A stretch of DNA of 64,000 nucleotides from Chamaea fasciata (lineage: Eukaryota > Chordata > Aves > Passeriformes > Sylviidae), in NCBI GenBank assembly GCA_029207755.1, contig JARCOQ010000002.1, positions 45,897,744 through 45,961,743 on the forward strand, written 5' to 3'. The notes beneath the pieces are model-generated. The model ran no database searches. It had not been told where the DNA came from and saw only the letters and a list, made by a program, of their open reading frames with translations. The translations under genes and the position numbers were made by a program. This document shows positions 41,801 to 55,900 of the stretch, one piece after another (position 1 is the stretch's first letter; every line of letters starts with the position of its first letter).

Positions 41801-44422
41801 TTAAGTTAAGAGAGCAAATACTAATACTTTTTATATGAAGCTTGAAGTCAACTGGGAAGTCAATGGAATCAGGGTTAATGTAATCAGAAACTATGTTGAT
41901 TTCACTAAAAACAAGAGTGACAAGAGGGACTCCTCATGCTATGATAAGAAATATTAGGAACCTTGTATAGGTTATAGAATAAGATCTTAAGCATGGGGTT
42001 TTTGTGTTCACCATGTGCCTTTGAGTGGTGTTTGCTGTTGTTGCTCTTGGGGTTTTTTTTGCTTTGTTTTGGTTTCATTTTGTCAGAAACAGCACACAAT
42101 ACCACCCATCCCCTGCCACCAGTTTTGTACACTACAAGAAATGCTGGTGTGTGAGGCAATGCAGTATCCAACACAGAATGACAGTATCAGATACTTGCCA
42201 AGAAAAAAACAGAACTCAGAAGGACTTGCAAAAACTGAGTGCAGAAGACTCCAGCAGGAGTTATTTAATAACACCATGATTCTGCTTGATGAATATGATC
42301 TCGTACCATGCCAAGGAAAAAACTGTATGGAGGACCCAGGGATACTAGATGGGCTCACTCAAATAATTTTCATAGCTTTGAATTTAACTTGACCCTGAAA
42401 TTCCTTCAGTTAGCCGAGTAATTTAAAATGTCTCAATACAAAGAGTCCTTAACCTGCACAGCAAGTCTCAGGTTATCACATGTTCAGACCAAATCTTGCC
42501 TTCAGATATAAGATAAACAGATCATACCAGAATTTTTGTAATTGGGGACAGCTGAAAGCCCAAATGAATTCACCCATCAAGAGCTGTAACAAGTGCTATA
42601 GAGAAAGATTCAAGGATGCTTCCAGTTCTACAACAAACTTATTATGCAGGAGCCAAGAAACTTGGTTAAATAGGAAAAAAATATACATCCTGAAGGAACA
42701 TCTGTCCTGTCACCTGTACATCTATCTCCAAATGGGTTCTATATAGTTTAAAAAGAAAAATTAAACAGATCTTTTCACAAACTTCATCTGATCACAGAAA
42801 AATAATCTCCAAAAGTGCCAGTCAGATACACCATCTCAAACACATAGGCTGTGTAAAGGGCTGCAGGTACTTCAAGTACCTCCAAGATCAGCTCAAGATC
42901 ATGGCAAGGAGGAGAATCAAAGAGCTGACTACTCAAACAGTACATGGTTAAGTACTCAAGCAAACTTAATGTAGCATGTCAGGTGGTTGCACACTTCAGG
43001 CTCTCAGTGAAGAAAAGCAGCATCTTTAATATGGAATATATATGAAGTCTCCCCTGCAACTCCAGAGCTAGAGGGGCTTTGAGGGGGAGAGGAGAAGGAG
43101 GGAAGAATTAGGGGCAAAGAGAGGCTTTTGCCAAATTAAGAAGTAAAACTGATTTGTTCAAGACTTCACTAACTAGTCATCTCCCACCTAGCAGATTAAA
43201 TAACATGGCAGTGAGTGCTGCCAGAAGTGGTGATCCTTTTATCTTAGCCTTCTAAAATAAAACTTGAAGTTTTCTGCATTTCTTTTTCCTCAAATTAGAG
43301 AAAGAAATGCTGATTATGGCAGTGGCATTTTTAAGATCTTCACTGTAATCTTGACTAAAATACTGATTCATTAAAAAAAAATTAAAAAATCAAGAAAAGT
43401 GACAAAAGTCTCAGCATTCTCAGACAAAAGAACTGACATCCTTAGTAGTTATCCAGTGCAACATGGTTGCCAAAGGCACCATCTTCAAAGCCACGAGTCT
43501 TTTGCAATCCTTCTTTGAGTTTCAAGAGGGCAAAGCTGGCAGCATAAAAAACAATTGTAGAAACAACTGCTGTCAAAAGGGAAATTCATCAAATGTTCTT
43601 CAAATGTTATGAAAGACAATACCACATTTGTTCAGTCTGACATTTTTCAATATTTCTAACTTTAGCAAGAAGCATGTGTATCCTGAGACGACCAAGGATT
43701 TCAAATACTATAGCCACAACCCTGTTCTCTTCACACTAAGAACAGCATTAGGCTTATTACACTATTTTCATTTACTCCAGAACTGCTCTATGTAGGTGAC
43801 TCTGTCTATAGCTTTCAATATATATTAGATATTTGACTACAGAACAGTTTATGGTGCACATTAAGATAGTTTATATATCATAGCACAGAAAGGGCAAAGA
43901 AGAAATGCTTGTTCTGGACAACAAAACATCTGTGTGATTAGTAAAATCAACTGTACTCCCAAGAGGAAGCAATCTGCTAGTTTTGCTAATAAGGTAGAAT
44001 GATTCAGTGTCTTTATACTTTGATATTTTAGCTTTATTAAATTCATTCAACAGAACAGACTTGTTATTTCCTTCTACTTTTTCTCTTTGGAATATAATAA
44101 TCCAGCTTTTCCTGGAAGCAAACAAAGCAGAAGTCCACTCTTATACAGACCTTCAGAAAGTTACATTTCTGCCAAGTAATTTCTCAGAGAAAAAAGCCCA
44201 CTTCTCAACCTGATGAATAAACCTTCAGATCAAGGAGACCCCACAACCTTCTGCTTTAGATCATGAAGATCTGCGTTGCTCTAAGCTGTCAGTACACATC
44301 AATGCCCCCAAACAGCTGAGGAGAATTCAGCCAAGAAAATAACATTGGTATGTGGACATACAAGTCAGTCTGTAATTTAACCCCCACTGCTCCCAAAAAA
44401 GAGGGTATTTTCTCCTTATACG

Positions 44423-44747
44423 AAATCACAGGATGCTTTGGGATGGAAGGATCTTAAAGATCATCTAGTTCCAACCTCATCCCTAGACTAGGTTGCACAG
44501 AGCTCCATCCAGGCTGACTTTGAACACTTCCAGGCACAGGGTACCCACAACTTCCCTGGGCAACCTGTTTCAGTGTCTCATCACCCTCACAGTAAGGAAT
44601 TTTTTCTTAACATGTAATCTAAACCTACTCACAGTTTGAACCCTTTGTCCTGTCACTGTATGTTCCTGTAGAAAGTCCCTCTCCAACTTTCTTGCGGGCT
44701 CCTCCCTTCAGGTACAGGAAGGCAATTAGGTCACCCCTAAGCCTTCA
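44423..44747 (-). mobile_element. CR1 retrotransposon, 3' fragment
   Basis: Reverse-complement CR1 3' region. The order is 'aatcacaggatgctttggg' (degraded terminal repeat), 'gatcttaaagatcatctag', 'ttccaacctc', 'ctccatccaggctgacttt', 'gggcaacctgtttcagtgtc', 'tcaccctcacagtaagga' and 'tcacccctaagccttc'. It is about 325 bp and 5'-truncated. It is orientated like ATP8A2 (minus) and lies in the 20.7-kb intron. Confidence 0.92.
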
Positions 44748-44868
44748 GGTAGAATGCTTTAAAGATTCAGGTCTCCGGTACAGATACTGGCTTTTTCATA
44801 CATTTATACCTCTATCTGCCTATGGGGTTTTTATACACACAAAGTAAAATGTACATATATTATCACTA

Positions 44869-44891
44869 TTATATCAACTTGGTTGATATAA
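44869..44891. repeat. AT-rich inverted repeat (10-bp arms, 3-nt loop)
   Basis: The arms ttatatcaac and gttgatataa surround ttg. It lies about 120 bp beyond the 5' side of the CR1 copy at 44423-44747. Confidence 0.8.
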
Positions 44892-47277
44892 ATAAAATAT
44901 AGCCATCCTGTCACAGTGAGATTAGGACTTTCCTGAGACAAAGAACAGCCACCAATGCAGCCAGGACTACATTAAAGGAGTTTTATCATTGCTAGCAAGT
45001 AAGGAATCCATGTTTATTAATGTATAAAAGACTGAACACTAGTCACAATAAATTGCAGGTGAGATGACAGAGCTCATCTCTCCTCCAGAAGAATGCTACA
45101 CATAAGGAAGACATAATACTGAGTAGATTAATTTGTACAAAACAGGATTGCCTCAAGATGATTTTCTCATGGTGCAGCTACCTTTCCAGACATATGCATG
45201 ACTAGTGTTCACTATGACAAAATTATTTCATGTTTTCCAGTCACATTACGTGTGTAGTCTGGAAAAGAGGAAGTTTTGGGTTTACCCTTTCATGTAAGGT
45301 AACATCAATCTGTTAGACATCAAAATAAAGATGGAAGGACAGAATTTTCCTCTCTAAAGACTAATAAAATTTAAATAGGGCTAGAGAAAGCTATAGCTTC
45401 AATTATTTGCAGTCTTCCACTCTTAATTTCCTCTCCAAAATCCCCCTTTAAAAAAAAAAAACAACCAACTGCTATTAGCATCTGTGCAATTAATAGTTCA
45501 GTTGAATGATAGTGTAAGTAACAGAGGCCATACCGCTGTCAGAGTTCATAGCCAAAGTTATTCCCCTACTTAAGTAAAAGGAAACTGCTTTAAGAATTAA
45601 GCCAAACAGCAAACTATGAACTCTAAGCTATTTGAGACAGTCCCACACATACAACCAGCCGACCTGTCATATTATAGTCTTCCTTTCAAGTGCTTGTGTA
45701 CTATCAAATCTGTTTCTCCAAGAGAAGCCGAGAAAGCTCCAGTGCCAGTGATTAGGACAAGCAAGATCTGTAATAAAACTGACTTTTAAGAAGCAGATTG
45801 GTTTTAACCCAAGTTGTTTGCCTAAAGCCCTGGTTTTGATTTAGAAACAATACACGCATTGAGCAGAAATATGAGAGAACTAGCAGTTCCTGAAATACCC
45901 TTTGAGATTTTACTTCTACCCTGACAGCATGACAAGTATCAGAAGTTACTCACACTCCTTGGAGTATGTATTTTTCCCTTTTACTCAGAGCTGACTACAC
46001 AATAAAACAACACACAAAGGGGTTTCCAGAAGGATCTGATACAAGCTGTACTCCCACGACCTTACCTATTCCCCAACAGCCTCTCAAAAACAGAGAACAC
46101 ATACATTCATTGATTGTTTCCATCCAACTGGGATCACTTTGACTACTCAAAGAGTTAGGTCAGGCTTCCTGCCCTTTGGCAGCTGCTCAATGGTAGGCAG
46201 GGTGCAGCAGTCTATCCTGGACACTTCATTCCTGGCCTTGGACCCATCTATGCCCTCTCAGGACTCTACTGAAAGCAGAGCCTAGCAAGCACACAGCAAG
46301 GCAGCATTCTCCTGCTTGGGTGAGCCCCTTTGGCAAACAACTGGAAAGAGGCATTCAAGCCTGACCATGCTTCTGTTTAAGCCAAAACAGCATCTAAAAT
46401 GCCCCACAAGGGCAGATGAAGGAAATGGAACACACTGAACAAGGGAAACACTACAGGTGCCCTGAAGGACAATGGCATGGACACTACCACACCTGGGAAA
46501 TTCAGACCATCAGAGAAAGAAGCAGAGATTGAAAAGCTGGAACAGCAAGGATATAGGGAAACTGGATTTTCCCTCATGTCCCAAAGCTAAAAGTAAGAGC
46601 TCCATACCTCTGCATACAAGCAGAGGACAGTAGCAGGAGAAAAAGTGCTAACCTTAGACCACAGTTTTTTAAACCCATAAATTACAGTGCTAAAATATAG
46701 GCACATATCAGGGAAGGGGAGAAACACTATTGGGTTACACAAGCAAGATGGTAGGAAACATTCCTGCTAGATCACAGAGATCTTTACTATCTGAACAGTT
46801 CTAGATCTGCAGGATCAAATAACTCTCATTTAAGAACTGAAGGAAAGGAACAGGAGGGCTATCCAAAACACAAGCACTGGCACCACACATAAATTATGAA
46901 AACTAAAGAATTTAGTGCTATAATATCAGAACACCAGAAATCCAGATACCTTATCTATTTGTTCAGCTGATTCAAGACCAATAACAGAACTATCTACAAA
47001 GCATCAGATCATGAAATGAGAAGAGCATGACAAAACTATTCAAATGGCTTTAAGAATGCCAGCCTGTTGAATCTACTTACTAGTTTTGCTCAAGTAAGAT
47101 TTGTCATGATGTAAACTCCTCTGTAGCACTTTGACTACAAAATCAGTACTTCACAACAATAACATGAGGAAAACACCTCAAGGTTGTCCAGCTTTAACAC
47201 TTTGGTCAAAGAAAGTCTGAAGATTAGATTTTCTAGCAGAACTCTACCAAGATCAATTCACGCTCAATGCTACTTAC

Positions 47278-47311
47278 CTTCAAAGCACCAAAAGAAATGC
47301 AATCCTTCTGT
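47278..47311 (-). other. Pseudoexon-like segment (34 nt) in the 20.7-kb ATP8A2 intron
   Basis: The minus strand shows a near-consensus donor, GAAG/GTAAGTAG, preceded by 34 nt and a plausible but weaker acceptor ending TTGCAAG behind a T-rich stretch. Including 34 nt would shift the ATP8A2 frame, so if used it would act as a poison exon. This is a splice-site reading only; there is no protein similarity. Confidence 0.15.
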
Positions 47312-47359
47312 CTTGCAATTTGAGCACAGCAGGTAACAGTGACAAAAAGACAAAAAATT

Positions 47360-47530
47360 GCTGTCCAGAGAGCTTGTGAAAACCCCATCCCCAGACACGT
47401 TCAATAAAGGCCAGGTTGGATGGGGCCCTCAGACACCTGATCTAGAGAATGGAATGCCTGCCCATGGCAGAAGGGGTTGAAACTAGATCTTTCAGGTCCC
47501 TTCCAATTCACATCATTCTACAGTTATATG
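47360..47530 (+). mobile_element. CR1 retrotransposon, extreme 3' end
   Basis: Plus-orientation CR1 tail: 'gtccagagagcttgtg', 'aaccccatccccagacac', 'aaggccaggttggatgggg', 'gcccatggcagaaggggttg', 'aactagatctttcaggtccc', 'ttccaattcacatcattct'. It is about 170 bp and severely 5'-truncated. It sits 3 kb from, and inverted relative to, the CR1 copy at 44423-44747. Confidence 0.92.
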
Positions 47531-49741
47531 AAAAATAAAAAGGTCTGAAAAAGCAAATATAAACAAGCTTTCCTTGAGCAACTGATTTTAATTTAACTGG
47601 CAGCAGATTTGTGAGCAATGACAAACTAGATACGGCACAGATACAAATGCCCCCTCCTGCCCTCCGTTTCACCCTTGAAATGGGCCACAGGGCAGGCAGC
47701 TCCTCCAACCCATCCTTCACCACATGGCACATGAAAAGTCAGTAGCAGGATACAGCCTCCCCTCACCTCCTTAAGTCTCTGGAGAAGTGGGGCCTGGGTC
47801 TATAGACCAGCTCCCCACAGGCAATCCAGAAGCCACCACACAATTGTCACTTTTTCTACTTAATTTTACTTCAGTTCTAAAGTCAAATTAATTTTTGTGC
47901 CTATCTTATAAAAAAGGTTTGCTCCTACACCACAGCTTCAACTACTCAGAAGAGACTAGGTCCAGTGATAAAACAAAATGGCTGGAGGCCCCTAAAGATC
48001 CTGAAGCCTATCTAGAGGGTTTTAAAAACATAAATATTACACAATAACATGAAAACATGATAACAGTACATGGCATCAAGATATTTCTAAACATCAGCCA
48101 GTAGCCTGAGATTATTTTATGTTACTTGTCTCCCTTAGATAACATTACTTGCTCAGCACAGGCTATGCATCACCTTAGAAAAGAGTGATGTGCATGAACA
48201 AGCACACATCTCCTGACAGCAGCTTGAGAGAGGCACTGCCTGGTCATGGTCTGGCCTTGCATCACCCTTAGGTAGTGGTGGAAAAGGAAACAAGCAGGAA
48301 CAAGGGCAACTTTGCCACTGGCCTCCTTGAAGATCAAAAGAAGCAAAAGCCTCCACTCAGCTGTTCCCTAGTCATTTTCTTAGCTAAGATTATTGGGGGG
48401 GAAAAAAAAAGTCTTGAGCATTTCAAGCACTTCCAAGTTGCACAGGAACAGAAAAATGGACTTTGCTAAACACAGTCCTGTTTAATAATACGTGAGGTGA
48501 CATTAAAAGGCTATTGGCCCTTGCCATCAATCACATCACATGTTCAGACAGTTTCTTCACCAGCCATAGTTCAGCCAGAACTGAAATTCCAGACAGACTG
48601 CAAATCCAAAAAATTACATGTGTTCAGTTGACAATTTTTTGTCTTCATGCGTTCAAAGCTACACAGGAGACAACAATCCCAGGCCATGTGTTTGAGAGGA
48701 ATGGAGGCGAGATGCATTTGTTAGGTTCAGTGACTTAACAGCTGCATCCAAGAACCATTCTGCAACCATTCAGTCTGATGCCAGACACCAAGGATAGCTT
48801 TCAAATAACTTCATATAACTGTTTTCATAATTCTGACATTCCAATATTGTATACGATCTATGGGATAGTTCCCAAACAAATAATTACTCGTTGAAGCAAT
48901 ATTAATATTATATAATCTCAAGATCATGTAACACCTGGTTTCAGCAATTTAATACTTTAGATATAAAACAAAATCCATAAAAGCCTTCTCCCAACCAAGT
49001 GAACAAATGCTTAACTTGGGGAAACAAGTTCTAACAAGAATCAAAAACACAAAAAATAAGCCGTTTTTCAGACTGCATGCAAGACCCCTGAAACTGAGAA
49101 ATGCTGAGCCCCATTTACCCTAGCCTCTCAAGTATCCAGAGATTGTATTCCTCCCAAAGCTTATTCCATTAGCTGACAGGATGATCATGTTCACCTATTA
49201 AAAAAATTCTATGCAAATGCACTATTTCAAAAGACTTAGAGCTCCAATGCCATTGCAGAGAAACACACGGTTAAGGCAAAAATATTCACAACTCCCAGAC
49301 CAAAATACTCATTCTTACATCACACAGGCTGCCTTTCTGACTTTGTGAATTGAAATACCATATGGGAAATAGCAATTTAGCCACAATGACTTTGGACGTT
49401 GAAATCAGTTAGGGCAGAACACCATCTTTTGGAAGACACTTGCAGAGCTGAACAAAGGGTATACCTTCAAATAATATGTAGCAGTAATTATCCTGGGCTT
49501 GGCCAGTGGTCTTCTTTGCTACAAACACATCTGTACTTGCTGCTTCGAGCTTCCTTCAGGCCCTAGTTAACCTTTGCTCATAAAGCATGACATGTTCCAA
49601 AAATGCTTAATGGAAAAGAATATTGTACCCAGTCAACTGCACATGTGAACCCAAACTCAAGATTACTGAAACTGCATTACAAGGGAGCAGACATGGTCTT
49701 AAAACCACACTGGCCATTTTTACAGCAGACTGTATTCAATG

Positions 49742-49834
49742 TCTTTTTAAAATAATTAAAAAACCCACCCCAACAAACTACCAACCAAAAAAAAAAAAAA
49801 CACTACAAAACCCCACACCAAACATTTTTCTTCC
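49742..49834 (+). repeat. A/C-rich tract without any G
   Basis: 93 bp of A- and C-rich sequence with a 14-A run at 49787-49800 and no G. It has the same character as the tracts at 13.3 and 23.8 kb. Confidence 0.8.
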
Positions 49835-49951
49835 GATTTTACTCCATGTTATTTAGTCTGTTTAGTTCTTAAAATATGCAATTTTCTGTATTTCATATTA
49901 ACACCAGGTTTCTGTTGAGCACAGATATATAACAAGCTTTCCTACATTTAC

Positions 49952-49995
49952 AAAAAAAAAAAAAAAAGAAAAAGAAAAAAGAAAAAAAATAAAAA
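49952..49995 (+). repeat. A-rich tract with (GAAAA)-like tail
   Basis: 16 A followed by repeated G-plus-A-run units. It is a simple repeat about 120 bp past the previous tract. Confidence 0.85.
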
Positions 49996-52900
49996 CTATG
50001 ACAGCAATAATGACAGTGTGCAAATTAATAGTTCAAACCCAAGTAAGAAACCAGGCAATTTAGCACAGGCTTCTGTGATGAAAACTAGAGGCACTCCAGA
50101 ACTTTATGTTCACCGATTTAGACAATGCACAGCAGCTAGGTCAGTGGACAGGCAAGGTAACTAATTCCAAGTGCAGAGATGAAGGCAGTCTAAGTAGGAG
50201 TGTTTTGTCTCTTACAAAATTAAAAGATGTGCTAGATGCACGCTTGGTCCTACATGACTACCATTGTTTTGAATAATATGTAGCTGGAAAATTTCCTCTA
50301 GGTGACCACCACAAGAAGTTACATTGAAGATCTGTGCTCATGGGAGGTAACTCTACTATACTCCTGTACAACATCTGCAGGAACAACTTTTTATTGCCTT
50401 CAGCACAGCACCTTACCTCACAGTATATTGACTAATAGCAATGATTCCTTCTTGGCAAACATATTTTCTAACACCTTCTACCAGAATTATCTCTCTAATT
50501 TGCAGATTTCCTTACTGAAGGTCCATGTAGCTCCTGGATGCTGGACAAGCATGAATCAAATGAACTGTCACAAGATCTACTTCATTTGTAATCTCAAGTA
50601 GCTAAATAATTTCCATTTCTTAAGAAGCTTCAGGTACTTCCCTAATACAAAAAAATCCCAGCCAACTAACTAAATAACCACCTTCTGTCTTCTCTGCCTC
50701 CAAAACCATCACACTGGATTCCTTCACTGTCCCTATTTGACTTCTCAAAAATACTCTGTCTACCTGCATTAAAGGTTTCAATACAGTTCCTAATATCAGG
50801 CAGCAAACCACGGAGCAAAGTGTATCTTCTTCCAGCGACTCTATACTTTGCCAGACTCCCACAAGTAACTGATTTTATCCCTTCCCCTAGTAAGAGGCTT
50901 GCTTATTCCTTGCAGACTTAAAAGCAACAAAACATTAAAATTGACATGTGTTTGTTGGCACTCGCCACTATTAGGACTGATTGCGTGGTAAAACGCATCT
51001 AGAGGCCGTAGCAGCTCATACACAGATATTGGTTTTGTTTGACTTGAAATTCTCTATATTAGGGCTGTACAACACCATTTCAGGTAAGTATCATTTACAA
51101 TTCATCCCTACATTAAAACTGACAAAGTTTTAATTTGGGTGATCCTAGTCCTCACAACTTAAATATTCTATTCTCATGTACAGTTGGTGCAAATGGACAT
51201 TTCCTGGACATCCACAGGTAGATCAGGAAGCAAGAATACTGCTGCTGCTGCACTGCTCGTGTCTCACTGCTTCTAGTTCTAGAAGGAACTGAAAACAAAT
51301 CTTATTTTTGTGGCATTAACTGTTGTCCAGCGAAGATACTGGTATCCACTCAACTGAGAACCTGGACAAAACACTTGATTTGCTTCCATCATGACAGCTT
51401 CCTGCATTTTTATTTCCTTAAAAAGCCTCAGGCAAGCTTCTCTTTTCTAGTCAAACAAACACCAATCCCTGAAGTGAACACTAACTTTTCAAAGACCTCT
51501 TTTTCCCTGAGTTTTAAAAACATACTTAGTTTCCTATCAGTTTACCCAATACATCTGAAGTTTTTATTAAAGTTTATGTAATAAATATGATACCCAATTC
51601 AATTACTAAAAATAATTTTAGTAAGAAAACTCCACAAAATCATCAAGATTATGTTTCTTTCCTAAAATTAAACCACTACAGTAATTTCCCTAAAGATTTA
51701 GTTATACAATAGGTTTCTTTTATTAATATTTACTAAACCTATTAACTCTGTCTATTGAACTGCAGATTTTGTCTGTCAAGCCCTGGATAGAACTAGAAAT
51801 CCCTTGAGAACCCCATAGTATTAAACCAACTATAGGCAGACCAATTAAGTTTTAATAACTTGAAAAGAAAGTACAAGTTTTCAAAAAGTCAGCCAGTTAA
51901 GTGGTGAACCCATCTCCCCTCTCCTTATGTTATTTACAGGTAAGTTGTGAAATATTAATTCTATAATCCAGACAAATATTACCATACCAGCCTAGATCTT
52001 ACAAGGCACCTTAACCATTAATTTGCTTTATCCATCCACATTTTCCCAGAGTTCTACTAAACTCCGTATCCAAAAGCACACACTCTGCTGACCTTCCCCC
52101 CCTGCACCCTGAGGACAGTGAATTCTTGAAGCCAGACAACTTGTGTCACCATTAGCCAAGTAAATGATCCCAAGTTACACCACAGAATTTGATACCTTGT
52201 CTTTCGACAAATAGCTGTGTCTTCTTGTCTCATTGATTTCTATACTCTAGCTACAAGAAAGTGAATTAGTAAGAGACGAGCATACATAGATACCACCAAA
52301 ACTCAGTATGGTGGAAGCTTCAGGAGGACACCTGAATCACTTCAGCTCTGAATAACACTCATTCCCACAGCTCTCCAAAAAAACATTATATTCTAACACC
52401 TCAGAACTGTAATTTTTAGGCCCAGTTAGAACATGGGTTATGATAATTCAGGATTTAGGAATTAGCTGAAAAGTCAAGATAACCAAATCAGTTTTGCCTT
52501 GAACACATGGAACGATTGCAAACGCTACTTAAGATGTGTAGAGGGTAAGCTAATCAATAAATATGAAAGAGCAACACCAATCCTCTGACATCACTATGCC
52601 AGTTAAACAACTACAGACAGTGAGAAAATGCACCTTAACACATTCTTTCATTAAAAAAAAGCTTACAACATTGTTACAAAGTTATATAAAAACCCTAGAG
52701 ATTTCCACAAGATTCCTCTGATTGGTCCTACTCTATGCAGAAGGTTAAAAAGCAGAGGGAACACATACTTAGGTATTAAATTCATACAGCTGCAGAACTG
52801 CTTAATTCTAGTTTCTGACAGAGCAATCAACCCAGAGAAATTCTGTGGGACATTTTCTAGCTTCAACCAGATGTAAAACATCTTTTTTTCCCTTAATTCC

Positions 52901-55900
52901 CCTGTGAAGGAAATGTATTCCTTTATGTGACTGATGAGAAGGCTTGGAGCAATCAAGCTTCAGCTGGCAAGAATGATTCTCTAATTATTATGAAAAAAGG
53001 AAATAATCTTTAAAAATTGTTTAACAAAGTAGTAGTAAGTCAGTATTACGAAAACCACAAAAGTAAGACCACAGATCTCTCTGTTTTCTGAATACATGAT
53101 CAAGATATACCCTGTCACCCTAAAGCAGTTAGTTCTACACTGTCTTCATTAAGTTAACACTGCAGATGAATAAATCCTACTGCTTTAGGCTGGCTCCACA
53201 CCAAGAAAGAAAGACTTAAATTCTTAAAACCCCCAGACAAACTTGCCAAATCTAAAAACCCCAGACAAACAAGGAACCCCTCCAATGAAAGCAAAAGATC
53301 AGATATGAAAGCATCTTGAAAAAAAAAGGACTATTAAGTTCTTGCCCTTCAATACAAAAGACAAATCTGAATTCTTTCTACAGATGTGCAGTATTAGCCA
53401 CGTCAGTCAAGAGGATTAGTATCCATAACTCATCTATACATCAGACACCAGCTTCATCTTTTTCCCCTAAAAATGCACCATCATGCTTTAATATTCGAAA
53501 AAACTATTTCACGGGTAGCACCTCATTTTAAAAATCCATGTAACACTTGATTACGCATCCTTATGTTTCCATGGTCTCTTGTGCTTAACAGAAATAAGTA
53601 CATCAGTATGCTACAGAGAATCCCATCTTCAAAGCCAACAGATACTTCCCCCACCATCCAGCTGAAGCCATGCTTCTATTGTTACCCACACAACAGAAAA
53701 CAGATCTGGATAATACTCTGTGATCACCTACTGGTATAAGCCTTCACATGTGTGAAGACCATTAGTAATTTTGAGAGAAATAATGTTTGTTTCCAGTCAT
53801 TTTCCTCTAACATATGAGAACTCTTTCAAACGAGACAGCAAATTTTAGGTGGAATTCAGGGAACACACTCTTCCTTTCTATTTTTAAGTAATATCATCTA
53901 TTCTGTCCTATAGCATGGACAAGGCATCAGCCCACATCTGCTAAATACCAGTTGCCTAAAATTGGCTCTTGTCAGAAAAGACCACTATTACAACCTAAAA
54001 CATGAAAGGAAAAGTAACTTTGAAAACAGTGTGTTTGGGTTTTTTAAGAGCATTCCCCAGCCTTAGCACCCCTACAGTTTCCACTTATAGAAGGAAGAGT
54101 TACTTAGTAACTTTCTCTTAGCACTCCTAAGGGTCCTTGCATTCCTTCAGGTCCAAGTACCCCCACTTCATCCAAACCAACTAGCACTGTGCCAGAAAAC
54201 ACTAACAGAAAAACAGAGCCACAGATAAGGGAGAACAGCCACTAATGAATTCTGAAAAGTGAAAAGCAGGATGAAACAAAAATACCAGACCAACTCATTC
54301 ACCACTCACAGCTCAAACCCATTAGTATTACTTCCTGAAAAAGTAGTAATCTAATACTTAAGTTACACAGTCATGTGTGTACTTAAACCTACAGGTCTAG
54401 GTAACACCTATATTCTTTCATTTATAATTCTACACAGTACACTCAAATCAAAGCAGCTTTTCACATGAAGAGCTGTATATTTTCCACATCCATACAATTA
54501 ACTTTCTATGCAGATTAGCAAATACCTGGAGTTATGAAAGATCCTATTTGTTCCTCAAAAACAAACAAAAAAAAACCCGCTAAAGCCCTTCCACCTAACA
54601 TTTTTGAAGACTTATCTGATTACTAGACTCTCTTCCTGATGTAACTACTTATTAGCTTGATGTGTATTTCTAGATAAAGAAAAACAGAAATTTGAGCAAT
54701 AGTAAAAGCTTTGTACAATAGAAAATGTATTCTTTCCCTATTTTTCCTAATCAGCTTCCTTTGCAAATCTCTGGTGGTAGACAGAAGACCTGATTACAAT
54801 TCCAGGCTGAGTGGTAACTGGAGTAACTTTGCTAGCCACAAGGCACTAGAGAACTGTTGCAGATACCCCTCTTAAGGAGAGCTGATCCTTGGCTCAAACT
54901 GAGCTTGCTCACACTGACCAGTTTTCCAAAATATTAACCTTGTCTGAATGCATGTGGGCAGACAACAGCAGGTAGGTAAAAGCCCCAGCCTCCTCTCCAG
55001 TGCAGCGCAAGAGATGTAACCTTCAAAGCACCTACGTGGCATTAGCACCACCAGGCTTATTCTTGTCTTCCCAGCAGTACCTGCAAACCTTATTATCTTT
55101 TAGTACAGCTGAAGCACACACAATACCAATGCTTTGGAGCATTTGACGTTTCAGGTAACTTCTGTTTTAGTCTGAAAAGCTGACAATACCTTTAGGCCCA
55201 TTCTTTGGGAGTAATCAGCATGACATCATGTAAAGGCACAGACATCCCTTCTTCTGCAAGAGAATCAGGATCCCAAAAGCAACGCCTTCAAAGTTTCTCA
55301 GAGCTTCATAGGCATTGTCTCTTGTAATTGTGCTTGAGAGTTTGAAACATAGATTCACATAAAAAACTCACACGCTGCATATGTTGAAGAAATTCTGTAC
55401 GTGTTTCTTTGTAAGCCATAATGCAAATCTTACTGAGAAGTCTAGTACAGAGGACACTACTGGAACCATACTCTTTACTCAAAGACAAATGTGCTGATAA
55501 ACAATTTATATTTAATGGCCTTCTGCTCATGTTCCTCCTTACAAAGTCTGAGTTCTCAGTGGTTATTAGAAAAAGTTTTAGACAATAACCCAACAAAACC
55601 ATATGCTATTTCTAGCATATGACTAAGTCCAATTACCAGGTCAGAGCATTACTTCTTAAGAGATCCATGATTCCCAGATAATATCAGATCTACAGAAGTA
55701 TCACTATTTAAATACAATGAATAATGATGCCTGTCAAAGATCTCCTTAAGTTTTTAACTCTTAAGAAGTGTGGGAAGGAAATGTGCCAATTAAGAATGAA
55801 GATCATTAAAGTCATTGGATAAATCTAATATTCTCAAGGTTAATAGATCTTCCTTATAGAACCTTCACAGTAGTGCTACCCCACAGAATAGCTAAAATAA

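Noticed and set aside
51061..51090. Plus-strand consensus donor (CAGGTAAGTATC) after a 21-nt segment with an acceptor.
   Set aside because: It is antisense to ATP8A2, the segment is tiny and there is no neighbouring gene on that strand; isolated splice motifs are expected by chance.
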